From assembly GCA_021927905.1 (NCBI GenBank), contig BLLK01000074.1, positions 682,001-746,000 on the forward strand: DNA of 64,000 bases, given 5' to 3'. This document shows positions 10,244 through 23,917 of the stretch, in pieces; positions within the stretch are counted from its first letter, which is position 1, and every line of letters begins with the position of its first letter. Made by a program: the position numbers and the translations under genes. The notes under the pieces are model-generated. The model was not told the origin of the DNA, did not search any database, and worked only from the letters and a program-made list of their open reading frames with translations. Source of the DNA: Chaetoceros tenuissimus. Lineage: Eukaryota > Bacillariophyta > Thalassiosirophyceae > Chaetocerotales > Chaetocerotaceae.

Positions 10244-10890
10244 ATTGATATATACTAATAATGTGTGTAATTTTCAGCTTTTTGATTTTATGAGAGTATG
10301 AGTGGGAGAGATTTTGTGTTTTCATATAGTTGAGTCTCTTTTTCAGCGATAAGTTTCACAAGCAGCGATGATGATATGGCTGGACTAGCTCATTTGTGTG
10401 TAGAATGTTCTTAACTTGCAACGACTAAGAAGAATATATCTGGAAACAAGGTATATGTATGAGCAGTTTGGTATGATATCGGCGATATCGTGTGTGTGAG
10501 ACTAATACTTTGGTCAGAAACCAGCGATCGAGATTAATCTTTTATCTCATCATGTTGACCGAGAAAAGAAAGACAGAACATGGTCGGAAAAGAGAGAGAA
10601 GGAAGGAACAATCCATTCACTTCGACTACTATATGCTCCTCTGACTGAATATGGATCTTGAGAAGTCTGCCTGGTGTGAAGAATCTAGGGATAGAAAAGG
10701 AGAACAGTATCGTTTGGAGGATGATCATGCATATATCTTTTATTTTCATGATGTGAAGCAATTTGTCAAAAAGGAATTGAAGAAGATATGAACATGCCTT
10801 AGTTTAGATGCTACTCACTTTTCTTAAGCATATGTTGATGCAGGTGCAAGTGAGAAGTACACTTGAATACTTGTAGGGAAAATTCTGAAT
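10244..10890. other. Upstream region of the SOD-like gene
   Basis: Promoter-side DNA of the SOD-like gene followed by non-coding DNA. Open frames 10534-10761 and 10804-11067 (minus) look random; the second runs into the non-coding repeat. No gene is supported. Confidence 0.4.
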
Positions 10891-11237
10891 GAATGAGCGA
10901 GAGTAAAATGTCTTCTTACTCGAGCGAGATTTTGGAGAAGTATCTACACGACTACATAGAAGTTTCAGTTGTGAAGGGCTGCATGTAGAGAAGATGTTGA
11001 TCATTTTACTAGAGAGAATACTCTTGACCGCATCTATTGAGAATTTTGGATTACACCTTCCATTCACTTATCAATCGAAGAATGATAAATTGCATCGCTC
11101 AAAAAGTACATATATATATCCTTCTTCTTTGGAGCTAGCTTCAAGTTTCAAGTCGTAGAGGTCAATTCAAACTGACGAAGAGAATGGAATATTCCTTTAT
11201 GTTTGCAGAAAGAGATATAGATCCTGGTTGTAATTGT
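10891..11237. repeat. Non-coding direct repeat, unit 1
   Basis: Starts GAATGAGCGAGAGTAAAATG. The first ~140 bp, including TACTCGAGCGAGATTTTGGA and GTTGTGAAGGGCTGCATGTA, is almost identical to unit 2 at 11263. A less conserved middle follows, then a second shared block from CTTCAAGTTTCAAGTC to GATATAGATCCTG. I see no coding potential. Confidence 0.85.
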
Positions 11238-11262
11238 ATCTGCCTTAAATTCTACATCTTCA

Positions 11263-11603
11263 GAATGAGCGAGAGTAAAATGTCTTCTTACTCGAGCGAG
11301 ATTTTGGAGAAGTATCTACACGACTACATAGAAGTTTCAGTTGTGAAGGGCTGCATGTAGAGAAATTGTTAATCAATCTTTTAGAGAGAATACTCTTGAC
11401 CGCATCTATTGAGAATATTGGATCAAACGTTCCTTTCGCTTCTTACCATCGCTCAAAAAGTATGACGAGCGAGCAACATTGATATGGATCCTTGAACTTT
11501 CTTGGTGGCTTCAAGTTTCAAGTCCCAGAGGTCAAGCCAATGAAGAAAATGGAATATTCATATATGTTTGCAGAAAGAGATATAGATCCTGATTGTGATG
11601 ACA
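11263..11603. repeat. Non-coding direct repeat, unit 2
   Basis: Second unit of the tandem pair, same orientation as 10891-11237, about 372 bp downstream of it. The near-identity of the first 140 bp against the diverged middle suggests either recent duplication with local change or constraint on the first block. Confidence 0.85.
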
Positions 11604-12618
11604 TCTAGATTCCACGTCTAGTCATTCTCTCATAGATATCTTTTTAGTTTGTTTGGAAGAAGCATCAAATATCAAATATATATCATCATATGGAACTATG
11701 CATTGAAAACGATAAACACTACTTTTGTCGCAACTTTGTGTATTTCGTACTAAAAGTGATTTAAGAATGAAACCTCTTTAAGACCTTTTCTCTGCATCGA
11801 GAATGAAATCACATTTGCGATATATCTACAAGCCATTTTATTTCTCATCCAGATGCAACTCATGTTGTATCCCAGTCTCGCCAACGGTGTCATGTTCATA
11901 TACATGTTGAATTTATTCTGTACAGTCTCTTGTTTTGTTTGCTTTTTATGCATGCTCAATAGAACTACATCTCTTCTCGGTAGTGATTTCTTGTTTGTAC
12001 TCGTAAAATCTACGAAAGAATTTGTTTCAATCAAAAAAGGAATCGTATGACATTTGACTAGCCTTAGTCACATGCCATTCAACAATGACCACTGTATGTG
12101 AAACCAATCTATATGAATATTGTACGATTCCTTAAAAACACAAGTTCTGCAATCTTTCAGCAGATATATTTCATTTTAAATTGAAAACTAGATGATGTCG
12201 AATGAAATGCAATGAAGGAATAGTACATCCTATCCCTAAAGAAAGAGATACCAAATTTCCTAAAATGAAAATTCAAACAATGTCAATTTAGACTAAAATA
12301 TCCTTCCACGACTTATCGATACGAATGAGAAAACACATCCTTGCCAAAGATTTTGCACAACTCCAATTTGCATGATCTCTATTATTTCATAAATGAATGA
12401 AACAAAGTCGACAAGGGCTGCTGCTAGTAAAGTCAACTCAGCTTTTTATTCTAATCATCCAGCAGACCTTCCATCACAGTCTCGTGGCTTATTCTTTAAA
12501 AGAGTCTGAAAAGAGTTTCTTCGAAAAGGCCTCTCTGAAGTAACTCATCTTACTTGTTCTTCCCTCGTCCCTCTTGTATTGCTTCAAATTGACGTCTTCA
12601 CAAGCTTGTAGTAGAATC
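11604..12618. other. Upstream region of the DOCK gene
   Basis: About 1 kb of AT-rich DNA before the DOCK start. Two overlapping opposite-strand open frames (11750-12034 and 11853-12050) lack any family signal. A TGACGT lies at 12590-12595, 23 bp before the ATG, and CT/TC-rich sequence precedes it (around 12545-12575). Confidence 0.4.
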
Positions 12619-15600
12619 ATGAACTCTCCAAACAATCAAGAAAAAGAAGAAGAAGAAGAGTCAACCCATTCTTTACAATTCTCACCATCACCCACTCCTA
12701 TAAATCCACAAGAAGATGAAAAACGTCGTCGACAAGAAATGTCAATCTTTGCACAATACGCTCAAGGCCTGGGTAGTGACCTTCACAGTTTAGATATGTC
12801 ACAAGATATCGATACTTTAGAAGAAAGCACTGTGAAGAAAGATTTGAGTAGTTATAATGATATGGTACATCAATTTTCTGGTTGGGCGAGTGGTGGTAGT
12901 CCTGATTCTTTGATTGGTAAGGACCGACTTGTTGAGGAACAAGAGGATGAAGTAGAAGAAGAGGGAGATGGGAGTATCGTTCAAGAACAAGTAGGAACAT
13001 CAGCAGAAGAGGAAGAGGATCTGGAAGAAGAAGACGATGAATTAATGACTTCCATGAATTCGATTGTCATGGATGATCAGAAACCCATTCTACTCTCACC
13101 CGTACGAGGATCGATGGAAGACATTCAACACTTTGCAGCAATGGCCATGGCACCGGAAGGATCGGGTTCGTTTGAAGAAGATGACGAGGATCAAGATCAA
13201 GATGCATTATTACAAGAAGCAGACTCAGATAGTATCGTACATCAACACGAAGAGGAACTTGCCATGAAAGCGGATGAAGAACGACGAAAAGCTGAAATGA
13301 ATCTCTTTCGACAATTTGCAAATAGTGATGGATATGCTACTGCTAATTTTGACCTTGCTTCAAATTCATCACCGCCATCTCCCATTATTGACACCAATGA
13401 AGAAGAATTGCGTCAACAGCAAGAAATTAACATGTTTGCACAAATGGCCAATGGGGATGGATATGCTACTGCCAAAATGTCGATGCATGAGGAGGAAGAT
13501 ATCCTGATTCAACAACAGGAACAAGATCGGCAAACTAAGGAAATGAATCTATTCTCGCAAATGGCAAACAGTGGAGATAATTTCTTTACCGCCAAAGATT
13601 TTTCATTTCATGTGAATCAAGAGAATCCTGCTGGATCCATGATTTTGAATTCACAAAAGCCTAAAGGGACTTTTGTTGCCGATTCGATTGTAAATGTACC
13701 GGATAAAAATGATAATTTGAGTGCGGCACTTGCCATGTTTGAAACGGAAATTCCAAATGATGCGAAGGTGAAAGAGGAAAGTAGTCACAAGGCTACTGCA
13801 TCCAATCAAGGGGATGCTGTCATGAATGTATTCTCATCTTCGACAAGAGTGAAACCCGTCTATGATGAAATTTATACGGAAAAGATATTAGTACAAAGGC
13901 CTCTATTCTTTGGTACGGTCATTCCGGAACGGATTCAGAAACTTGTTTTGGAAGGGAGGGAACATATTCTCAAATCGGATAAAAGTACGTTGGAGGATGA
14001 TGGCCATCATTTGTTGAGTCCGCATGAAGATACGACCGTTGATCAAAACGTGGAACCGAAATTGAATACGCGGAATATTGAAAATGTATTGGAGGCACTG
14101 GGACATGTCACTTTGCCTTCTGCTGGTGCTACATCCACGGAAATGAAACTCAAGTCACACATGACCTTGTATGAGCCAGTTTGGGGACCAGATGCGAGAT
14201 TGAAGAGAGAACAACGTATTTCGGAACTACTGCAAAAACAGAAAGATGCAAATTCACACTCGGAGGATACAAGTGACAATGTCGAAGTGCCAATCTTGAA
14301 TCGGACCATTTCATCCTCCAATCAATCTAGTATTGAGTCAATGATTTCACCAGATATGTCGGTAGGAAGAAAGTCACTTACTTCATCCTCCGGTGATGAA
14401 AAGATGAGCTCTCCAGATACCGCTGAAAACTCATTTCTAAAAATGGCAAGAGCTACTAGTGGTGGAACCTTTGTAGGACCAGAAGGGACCATGGTTGCAA
14501 TATCTCAATCAAACCTCATGAATAGAGGCACATTTGAAAAGAGTGAACTGCGAAAGCAGATTGGCATCAATGATAATCTAAGTAGGGCTCTGGAGTCTCT
14601 ATCTAGAACCGAAGGTAGTGATAGTAAAAGGGATCGCGACTCATCTACCTCGTTTGGACCAGTGGATGGAGCTGAAACTGCAGCTGCTGCTATGAATTCT
14701 TTGACAGAACATTCAAAAGATGGACGTCCACTTTCCAATCTTGAGATCACTGGCGGAAAAGTACCTCTTTATGGATGCGATGACGAACCGCTTCCTACAT
14801 TCATTGATCTGAAGATTCCCGAAACAAAAGAGGACCAAATTCGAAGCTATGAACAATATGAATCGGAAGAAGTTATCAGTAGTCAAGCTGTTCCAAATGT
14901 GTTTGGTAGTTTGGTGTGTCCAAGCCACAGTTCTGGTCCAAATGATAATAAGAGCTGGTTCAAGCGGAGAAGTGGCCAAAGTTTTGGAGATTTGGATTTC
15001 CTTTCGAACAACATTGATAAAAAGCGAACTCATCGAACTTCAAAGTCTCTTGATCATATCCCAGATATTCCACCACCTAGTAAAAACGCTATTCCATCCC
15101 CTCTTCGTCCTCCTCCTATTAAAGACTCACTCTCTAGAATCTCAGATAAGCCCAAGATAATGCGTGATATTTCGACACACGTTGATAATCTCGCTCAAGC
15201 TGGAAACCAAAATAATATCAAAGGCTGGTGGAATATGGAAACTGATGAAGAAAATGAAGAAGGGATAATCAATGAAAACACAACTCGAGAAACTCAACAG
15301 CCTCCATTTCGCAAAATGCTTAGAGCCGCAGATTATGGCACCTTGATGACAACTTCTCTTGACGATGTTGTCGAGAAGAACAAGCCACTGACAGAACTGA
15401 ACCCTGCAGTTGATAGTATTGCACAACTTCCATTACTGTCGGATAGACAGCCTAGCATGAGAAATATTCAAATCGATACATCAGTTGTAGGATTTCCTTC
15501 GTCTGGGGAAGTGGAGCCGCTATTTTGCTCGCTTTCGATATACTGTGTCGATCCTGGGACTAGCCAACTTGAAAAGCAGATATGTGGCAGAATCACAGAG

Positions 15601-18600
15601 TCATTGCATTTTGATATCGTTAGCAATGCAGAAGTTGCAGAACTTTGTAAATCATCCCTTGTTCAAAATGCTACTTTGGATGAAGACGAGATCAAGGACT
15701 TACCACCAAGTACGACGAGATGTGGAGTCTTTTCCCTTCCTATTCATTACGACATTCAACACTTGCATGCAGTCATCATCATTCAAAAAGTGTTGGGAGA
15801 TGAAAATGATCTAGAATGGTATTGGGTTGGTGACAAATCAGATCAAGAACTAACTAGGAGAAGAGCAAAGGCAAGCAGAATATCAAAACGTTATGGTAAA
15901 ATTGTTACTCCATTTGCGTTTGGTGTAGCACAGCTTAGTGATATTCTTGTAGGGAATAGTATTGAATCGCCTACAAGTAAAGCTGCAAAGATTCCACTTT
16001 TTAAGCTGCAACCTGGAGAAGGTGATTCGCCTATAATAAGTCATATCCACGCAATCTCAAGAGAGAGGTAAGTGCTTATTGGATACCTACTTTTCTATAG
16101 AGACATATTCTAAAACATTTTTCGAATAGCTTATACGAAGACAGTAATATTAGAACAGCCGATGTCATAAATGATGCCTTTGCGATGCTCATTATTCGCG
16201 ACTTTGGCCATTTAGGAATGCACGCCGTGATTGATGGTAAAAGCAAATATTCTTGTGATAGGCTGGTGAATTTCACAAAAGAGATCCAAACTAGACGACG
16301 AAAGTCTTTGGAAGAAATGAAAGAAGACAATGCTCATATTTATGATTACATGAGCAAAAGCTGGCATAGCAATTATCTATATGAAGCTATAGGAAATGGT
16401 GGACGAGATATAAGTGACTCCTATGCGCAAGAATTAGTGTCTTTGCCTTTGTACTTGCGAAGTCCAGACTACCGACTTCCAAAGCATCTGAAGCTTAGAT
16501 CACAATTTTATACCTCTATTTGCAACGAGCTCTTTCTCTATCCCTTGGAGATTCAAAATTGTTCAAGACGGAATGTTTGTGTGAAACTTGAGATTGTGAG
16601 GGTTCAAAAGCTTAGAATCGACGCTCTCAAAAGTATGATAGTTGCAATACCTGTTCCAAGCTCTATCTTCAACTCTAGGCGAGGAGAATATCTTGTGGAT
16701 GAAGTGTTTAGTTCTTGTTCCTACCACAAATTAAACCCAAAGTTTATTGATGAGATGAAGGTCAAACTTCCACTCTCTGACTTGAGAATTGAGGGATATG
16801 GAGATCTTGCAGCAAAATTCACTGTGTACCATGTTTCTGTGAAAAGCAAGAAGGTTCAGAAATCTACAAAGACTGTTTACGATCATTCCTCTTCCATGCA
16901 ACAAGTAGGTTGCGGACTACTTTCACTATCGAAAGGAGGCGAATCAAGCTACTTACTTGAAGATAACGTTTACAATGTCAGCATAAAATACAAATCCAAG
17001 CCTCTGCGATTTCATGCTGGAGGTACAGAAAGGTTCGGTCTTCCAGATGATACAATTTTGATAGAGGATCTTGTAAGCAGCGAATCAGGAGATCCGCCAT
17101 TGTCACCACAAAAAAGTGTCGGTTCTAGTCACCCACTGACTCCATCATCAACTCGTTCTAATGGTAGCCGCTCTTTGTCAAAGGTATCGTCCAACAGTTC
17201 TACAAGAACAAGTGGCAACTTAGATGAGAATATTAGCCTCACCGTTAGGTCTCTCGCCGTATCATCAGTCCATGCACAAAATGAGGCGCTTGCATGTTTC
17301 TTTCGCAAAGCTCCTCCTCGTCCATTCTATCTCAAGGGCCGTAATTTTAATGGAGTATGGAAACTTGACAAGAAGGTAATAAAGAAGGAAGTAAATGTTA
17401 TTCAATCGACATACAAGTTAGAAGACATGGATACAGAGTCTGATTTGTTGCACTTCGTGCAAAAGTTGACTCTCAGCTCATCTTGTTCTCAAACTCATCT
17501 TGTTGCCCACTTCATTCGCACCACTTTTGCGCTTTTCCGCACTCTTGTTTCAGGGAACTCAGAGCCATCATTAGCTTATGCAAACCCTGCTCTTCCAATT
17601 CCGCTTCGAGTTCATTCATTTGCATCCATTCTTCATATTTTGACATCTGTAACACATTATTTGTCGAAAAGTGAAGTCAAAGATGCTAACTGCTATCAAA
17701 AATGGGATCAGGCGGTAATGTGCCATCTTTTCTCATTTCTATTTGACGAAGAGTCTCTCTTCTTGGACTCTGATGGCAACCCACTGGAACACTTTGAACT
17801 CAACAAATATTCAGACACTTCAAATGCTCGCAACAATACTTTGGCTATGGATGGGTCGCTCCCGAGTCTAGATCCATTAGAAGTGAACGATAGTTTTGAT
17901 CAAAGCGACGGTTTGATCTCTCCCTCTTCTTCTATTTCTCCATCGTCGTCACAAGATGATATTCTATTGAAAGGTCCAAAGAAGCCAGTACCACTAAGGA
18001 CTAGGTCATTTTCTGCACCCAATAAACCTCCTAAAATCGATACAAAGTCGGACTTTCAATTTGCGTTAAGCATGGGATCCTCACCATCAAATAGTTCATT
18101 TGGTCCAAGTTTGATGGCAGCTGGAAGAGGAGCGTCGCGAAGGATCAGGAATGGAGGGACTTTGCTTCTTTCAACTATTTCGGAAGATAATGATCAGACT
18201 GAGAATGATAATGAAGAGACAGCTCCTTCTGATTTATCAGGTGACTTCAATAATTCATCAATTTCTCTGGACACTGAGATAATTCTCAATAATACAAAGA
18301 AATCAGATATCAAACAGATGCGGGTACCTAAGGTTGAACAAAATGTGGACATTATTGCCCGTCAGTCTTCAATCGGCTCAGTTGATAGTACAGGAAATGA
18401 GAGTGCTAGTCAATCCTCAATGACAGTTCCTGATATGGATGAAATAGAGTCTGCAGGAACTGCTTACTTGGATAGAATTGAAATGGATATGTTCAATGGG
18501 TAAGTCTTACTTTTGGAGATTTGTTACATGTATTTGCCAATCTCAATTTCTTTTTGACCTTTGAACTACATAGTAATGCTAGGAAACATGTGAGTGAAGC

Positions 18601-21600
18601 TCGTCGCGTAGGTGCTGGCCACCATCGAAAGACAAGTAGTAGAGCATGCAGTATTGATTGGTCCTTGCCTCCAACAGATTATGCAACCGAAAACCAGCAG
18701 CAACAAGAAAGAATTAGTCGGGAGAACTCTGCGAATGATTTAAAAATGACTGAAGCAGTTGATAAGAATACTAGAAATGAAATGTCAGCAACAATGGATT
18801 TGACGGCAAGCGCTCCCAAAGGAAATTTAACAACTGAATTTGACAAAGAATCAAGTCCATCAAAAGAAATACATTGTCTTCCTCCATACATTGAACGACT
18901 CGAATTGCAAGGTACTAATGAGGATCAAGGGCGATGGTTCCCGTACACCTACGAAGTGATTATCATGCAATGGCTTGCATTTCTACAAGCTCAAAAAGCC
19001 AAAAATGGAGATATTCCTAAAGGTTTGGAAGGTCATTCTCAAACTTTGCGCACAAGCCTTATGGAAGCGACACAGAAAGCACGTGGGATTTCAATTAGTT
19101 GTGCACCTGTCCTCTTTGCCATCATCAAGAAAAGTCTGAGTTTTAGAGTACACAGCCTTTTCAAAAAGAATAAAGGTGCTCCAAACGCTACAGGTGATTT
19201 CTCACCTCCACCTGTATTACTAGACCAAGAATTACTATCTGCACTGGAATCTTTGATTACGATGATAACCGATGCTGCATTAGATAGCCGCAATTTTGCA
19301 AGCTGGTCTTTCAGGAAAACGTCAATATCTGTTAATGATTCTATTGCCTACTTTCTTCGTGATCTATTTGCTCTGTTAGATTCAAAAGCAGTGCATCATC
19401 TCGTGCTGACGTACTTTGCAAGATTTGTATCCAAAGATGGTAAAAGATGGCAAAATACTAGAACGCACACAAAAATTGGTCTCAATGCTTCAGTCGAGAT
19501 TTTGAAATTAAGACTGAACTCAATAACCACATTCATTCGGGTAATTGATTTCGTGAAACTTAATAATCCTTTGATGGAAGCATGGGATTGGGCGTTGAAA
19601 CTACCCACTAGAAAGACGAGAAATCTCTTTTCCAAAGCTATAGATGAGTTGATATCTTTGGGGATGGATCAGTTTGTGGACATTGATAGGAACCGTAAAG
19701 ACGACCTACATATTCCTCAATTAAAGCCTCATTGGCTGGTTGAACTTATTATTGATATCTGTCTCGCGGCCTCAAGTCATCAGCATCAAGACATTCAGCT
19801 TCGAGCCACGGCTCTTTTGTACGAGTTATTTTGGGCCTCAAGTACATTTGGAAGAGAGCAAGGTTCTTCAGCCCTTGTTGCAAGTTTATACATCTCTTTC
19901 ATCCCGAAATTGCTTGATCATGTCATTTACATATCAAGTCTTCATCCCAAGAGCAAATTCAGAAAAGATATGCTTCCCTGCTTTGTCTTCGTACTACAGA
20001 GTGCACCTTCAGGATTGCTAAGGGCATTGTTGAGAAAGTTATGTAAAGCAGCTGAGGGAAAGGGTTCTAGTGGTAACTATGGAGGAATTAAGAGCGTATC
20101 AGGAGGTGATTTTAATACCGATTCTCCTAAACCAACCTCAACTACTTTGGAGGACGACAGGACAAATGATGAGTCTACAACAGATGAAGGCGTTGAAAAC
20201 CATACTGCATGTGTTCTGGATCTTTGTACTTTATTGAACCTATCACTTACAACATTTGAATATGAAGGTAGTGAATGTAACATGGATGAAGAGAATACCT
20301 CTGATTTGCTATCTCAGTGGCATTCAGAATATATGCCCTTTGTCGAAGAAAAGGAGCCAAGAAGGCCTTCTGCAGGCAATAAGAGTGAAAATACAGCATT
20401 GACATCAACAAGTAGTAGGAAATGGCATTCTCATGATGCATCAACAGTGATTATATCCACAGCACGTAATATCGTTCGCGAATATGTATCGATGCTTCAT
20501 GTTTCTACTTCTAAAAAGCGCCGTAGTAAAACTGTTGGACCCATAGCATCTATTTCGGAGTCTCCACTTCTTTCGCAGAAAAATATCTCTCCAAAGGGTC
20601 AAAAGGGAAAGCTTCGATTCAGTTACGAGGACAAGATTATCTTTATTCGAGCAATAACTTCGATTTACCTCAACTGCCTTTCCCTTCGCCAGAGTGATAT
20701 TGTTTTAGTCAAAACTATTATTGCGTGCACAGAAATCCTGAAAGTTTTTGGAATCGAGCACTTCTTGACGGCTTTGGGTGAAACGCTTGAACATTGGATG
20801 AGAGTCATTCTATTCCATTGCGGAGCTAGACGTGCCAAAGTACGCGTGGAAGCTCTAGACTTTCTTGCACTTATTCTTCGCTTGCAATGGGATAGTTTCG
20901 GAAGTTTCACAAGAGTTCGAGTTCCTCTTCTTGGTATGTAAAATATGTTTTCTTTTCCCTGTTCCGAGTCAAGAACGAAATCTAACACTTCTTTCTTTTT
21001 CAAAGCTATCATGAATGAAGTAATTGAACGACTTGTTGCGACTGCAGCGGCTAGACATTATCGGAAACAGAAGCAATCCCAAGACTCAAACATTCATCAT
21101 TTATCGAATGTCCAAGTAGAAGCTGCTCTTACACCTTTGTGGAGAACTCTCACGAGATTACACGATGGGTCTGCAAGCACAAATGCAGCTTTTAAGAGCG
21201 CACTACAACTCCTCGCATCCAAAATGAAGACTCTCTATAAGTCTTATATCGCTGCACATGCACTTGCAATTGTAGACAGAGTCAACCAAAACTTAGCATT
21301 GAAAAGTCACAATTTGGGCGATAGTGCATTTGAAACAAATAGAGTTGTAATGGAGTCAGCTGAATTCAGTAAAAAGATTCTTGGATATAATCAGTTTACA
21401 AATGATAGTGAAGAAATTATTCCGCACTACGAAGTAATGGAGGATGCTTTTTTGGCTGCTGCCAACGTCTTTTCAACAACTGAACTCCCTCTTTATCGTG
21501 TGACATGGCTGCGCAAATTGGCAGAATTCCATGCTTCTAGAGGAAGGCTTGCAGAACAGGCTGCATGTCGGCTGCAAATTCATAATACTTTAAAGAGAGC

Positions 21601-23815
21601 TGCCGAATTGCACGAGAGTCTATGGAATAGTAAACCATTTTGGCCATGGACAAAAGATGGTGTCTCTTACAATGGCGAATTTTCAGTAGGAGAAGATGAG
21701 AATTTGTTTGATGGAGAAAAGCTTGCCGATGAGGCTGGCCTCAACAGTAGTTTGTATGGTGATAGCAATCCTTCTTTCCGTAGAATATTCTATAGAGTGA
21801 TAAACAGTGTTAGGATGCGGACAGGTGATTGGGATGTTGGTGGAACTAAAACTCTATTTTGCGGAGTTACTATTCCATCAGAATTCACATCAGAAGAGGC
21901 ATCTTGGATTGGTCTGAGGAAAATAGAATCAGAAATGGTTGAAGAGGCTGAGCATGCTGGAGAACTTTTCTTGGATGCAGGAATAGTAGAGAGTAGTAGG
22001 TACTGCTGGGGTTTAGCTACACAGTTTTACTCCAATATGTTCAACTATTCAAGATTGGCAAGGTGCTATGAGAAGCTTGCACATGTCGTGGCATCACAAG
22101 TTCCAATCATTGATACAAGCAGTCAAATTGAGCTATCTTCTCCACTAGGTAGATTTTATAGAGTCCACTTCCATGGTTCGGCAGCTCATGAATTGGCTGG
22201 AAAAGAATTTGTTTATAGAGCTCCTGTGAAAGTGAAGCTAGATGAGTTCTCTGATAATATCAAGAATGTGCTTACTTCAATCCTTCATGAGAAAACTGAT
22301 GTAAATATTGTACTCGACGATGGAAGACCGCAAGATTCAAGTAGAATGAAAGGTGCTAGAAGGCAACTTGGAGCCGTTCCTAGAACCTCTATCAATGTGA
22401 AAGTTACGCCATTGAAACCATTAATGAGTCCAGAGAAATGCACAAGAGGAAGTGCAGAATGGTTCTACCAACAGACTGAAATTGCCGATTTCAGCTTTCC
22501 ACAAGCCGCAACATACGTTGCGTCATCAATGGTATCTAAGTCGTCTTCGTCTCACGGAATCAGGCAAAGGAAGGGATATTCTACCTTTTCTTCAATGGCT
22601 TTGAATTCTTTCGGACGTCCAACCGCTACACATACAAATAATGTACAGCACAAAACTTTTCGAAGAATCAATCAAAGTAACTCGTCTACGATTGGTGGAG
22701 AAGAAATTGGAGTCAATAAATTCTCCTTTACTCATCCTCGCGATCGCAATAGAGGCTCTCGGGATCTGCTTAAAGCTCCTAACGGCGATGTGACTGAGAA
22801 ATCTTTACGTGTTACCGAACTTTTGGTGTCGGATAGTATGCCAAACTGCGTATCACGTCAACATGTCTCTGTAGAGAATCGATTTGTATTCAATCAAAGT
22901 CCATTGGAAGCTGGTGTTGAGGCAGTTTGTAGCTGGTGTGCTGTACTTTTCCGAACTGCAATTGCCACAAATGGATTGGCAGTAACGAAAGGACAAGAGA
23001 GCATTGGTACAAAGGCTTTACGAGTTATTATGGAATGCATGCATAGCAGTAAAGTGAAGGAGATAGGATTATCTATGCTTGTGCTGCAATCCACACCAGA
23101 GTCCCAATCACGAACTATTTACGAAAAACTCTCCCCAGAAGAGGTCACTTTGAACCAAGTCAAGTTAGCTCGAGCTCTCGTAATTTTTATGGAGTTATTA
23201 CATGTCTTGATTGGAAGAAACAGAGATCGTCTTTTACAAGTAAGTAAAGAGAAGAGAAGTCATAGACGTGACGTTTCTACGATTGGCTCCTATTCTGGGA
23301 AACTTGGTTTACATTACGGTCCACCTCCTAGTCCTGGTATGTCTCAATTCACTGATGACTACAATGGAACATACTACGATGGCGATACAACAAGTCGCAT
23401 GACTGGTGGAATGGATCGAACTGATAAAGCAATGACTATCCAAAGAGAGTTACAAATAACTTTTGTCAAACTTGCAAAGGCTTTGCATCCTGCAATTTCA
23501 TCTATAATCCGTAATGAAACTCCCAAGTGGATGAGACTGTGTTGTCAAGAGAACTATTACTCCTCCGGTGTATACAAACAAACTAGAATAGCAATCGGAG
23601 AAGAGCTATTCTTCTTTGAAGACCCTCCAGGATTTGATTCATGCAATGAAAGCTATGATAACCAATCTTCAAACCATCTCCATTCTTCTTTTGAAGAACA
23701 TTCAATTCCCTCCATTCTCGACGTTCGCAATTCAGATTCTGGCCTGTATGCAGGCAGTGAAGGCTCAAGATCGCCATCTAGGGCATCTTCTATTGGTACA
23801 GAATTCACAAAGTGA
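12619..23815 (+). CDS. DOCK-family Rho/Rac guanine nucleotide exchange factor, four exons
   Basis: Exons 12619-16067, 16130-18499, 18574-20933 and 21006-23815 join in frame to about 3662 residues. All three introns (62-74 bp) begin GTAAGT or GTATGT. The DHR-1 C2-like domain (about 1270-1395) shows LFLYPLEI, NVCVKLEI, SCSYHKLNPKFIDE, KLPL and FTVYHVS; it would bind phosphoinositides. The DHR-2 exchange domain (about 2880-3580) shows LAEFHASRGRLAEQ, YSRLARCYEKLA, RFYRVHFHG, GKEFVYRAP, INVKVTPL and the final helical lobe. DOCK proteins activate Rac/Cdc42-type GTPases in cytoskeleton and trafficking control. The first ~350 residues are very acidic and hold four copies of a motif like EMNLFxQMANSDGYATA (about residues 41, 225, 268 and 307). 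A better ATG context and the MNSPNN start favour 12619. The protein is longer than typical animal DOCKs (about 1800-2200) because of long disordered stretches. Confidence 0.9.
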
Positions 23816-23917
23816 AGACCATCTAGGTTATCATCTCTAGAAAAAGATATCGCATTTGCGAGAGAATAATTTTAGGTTAACAAACTTATTATAAACATAC
23901 AAGATTGTATGAGTTTA

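Noticed and set aside
12698-15426. Many long opposite-strand frames inside the DOCK exons
   Set aside because: Shadows of the real coding frame with no domain content.
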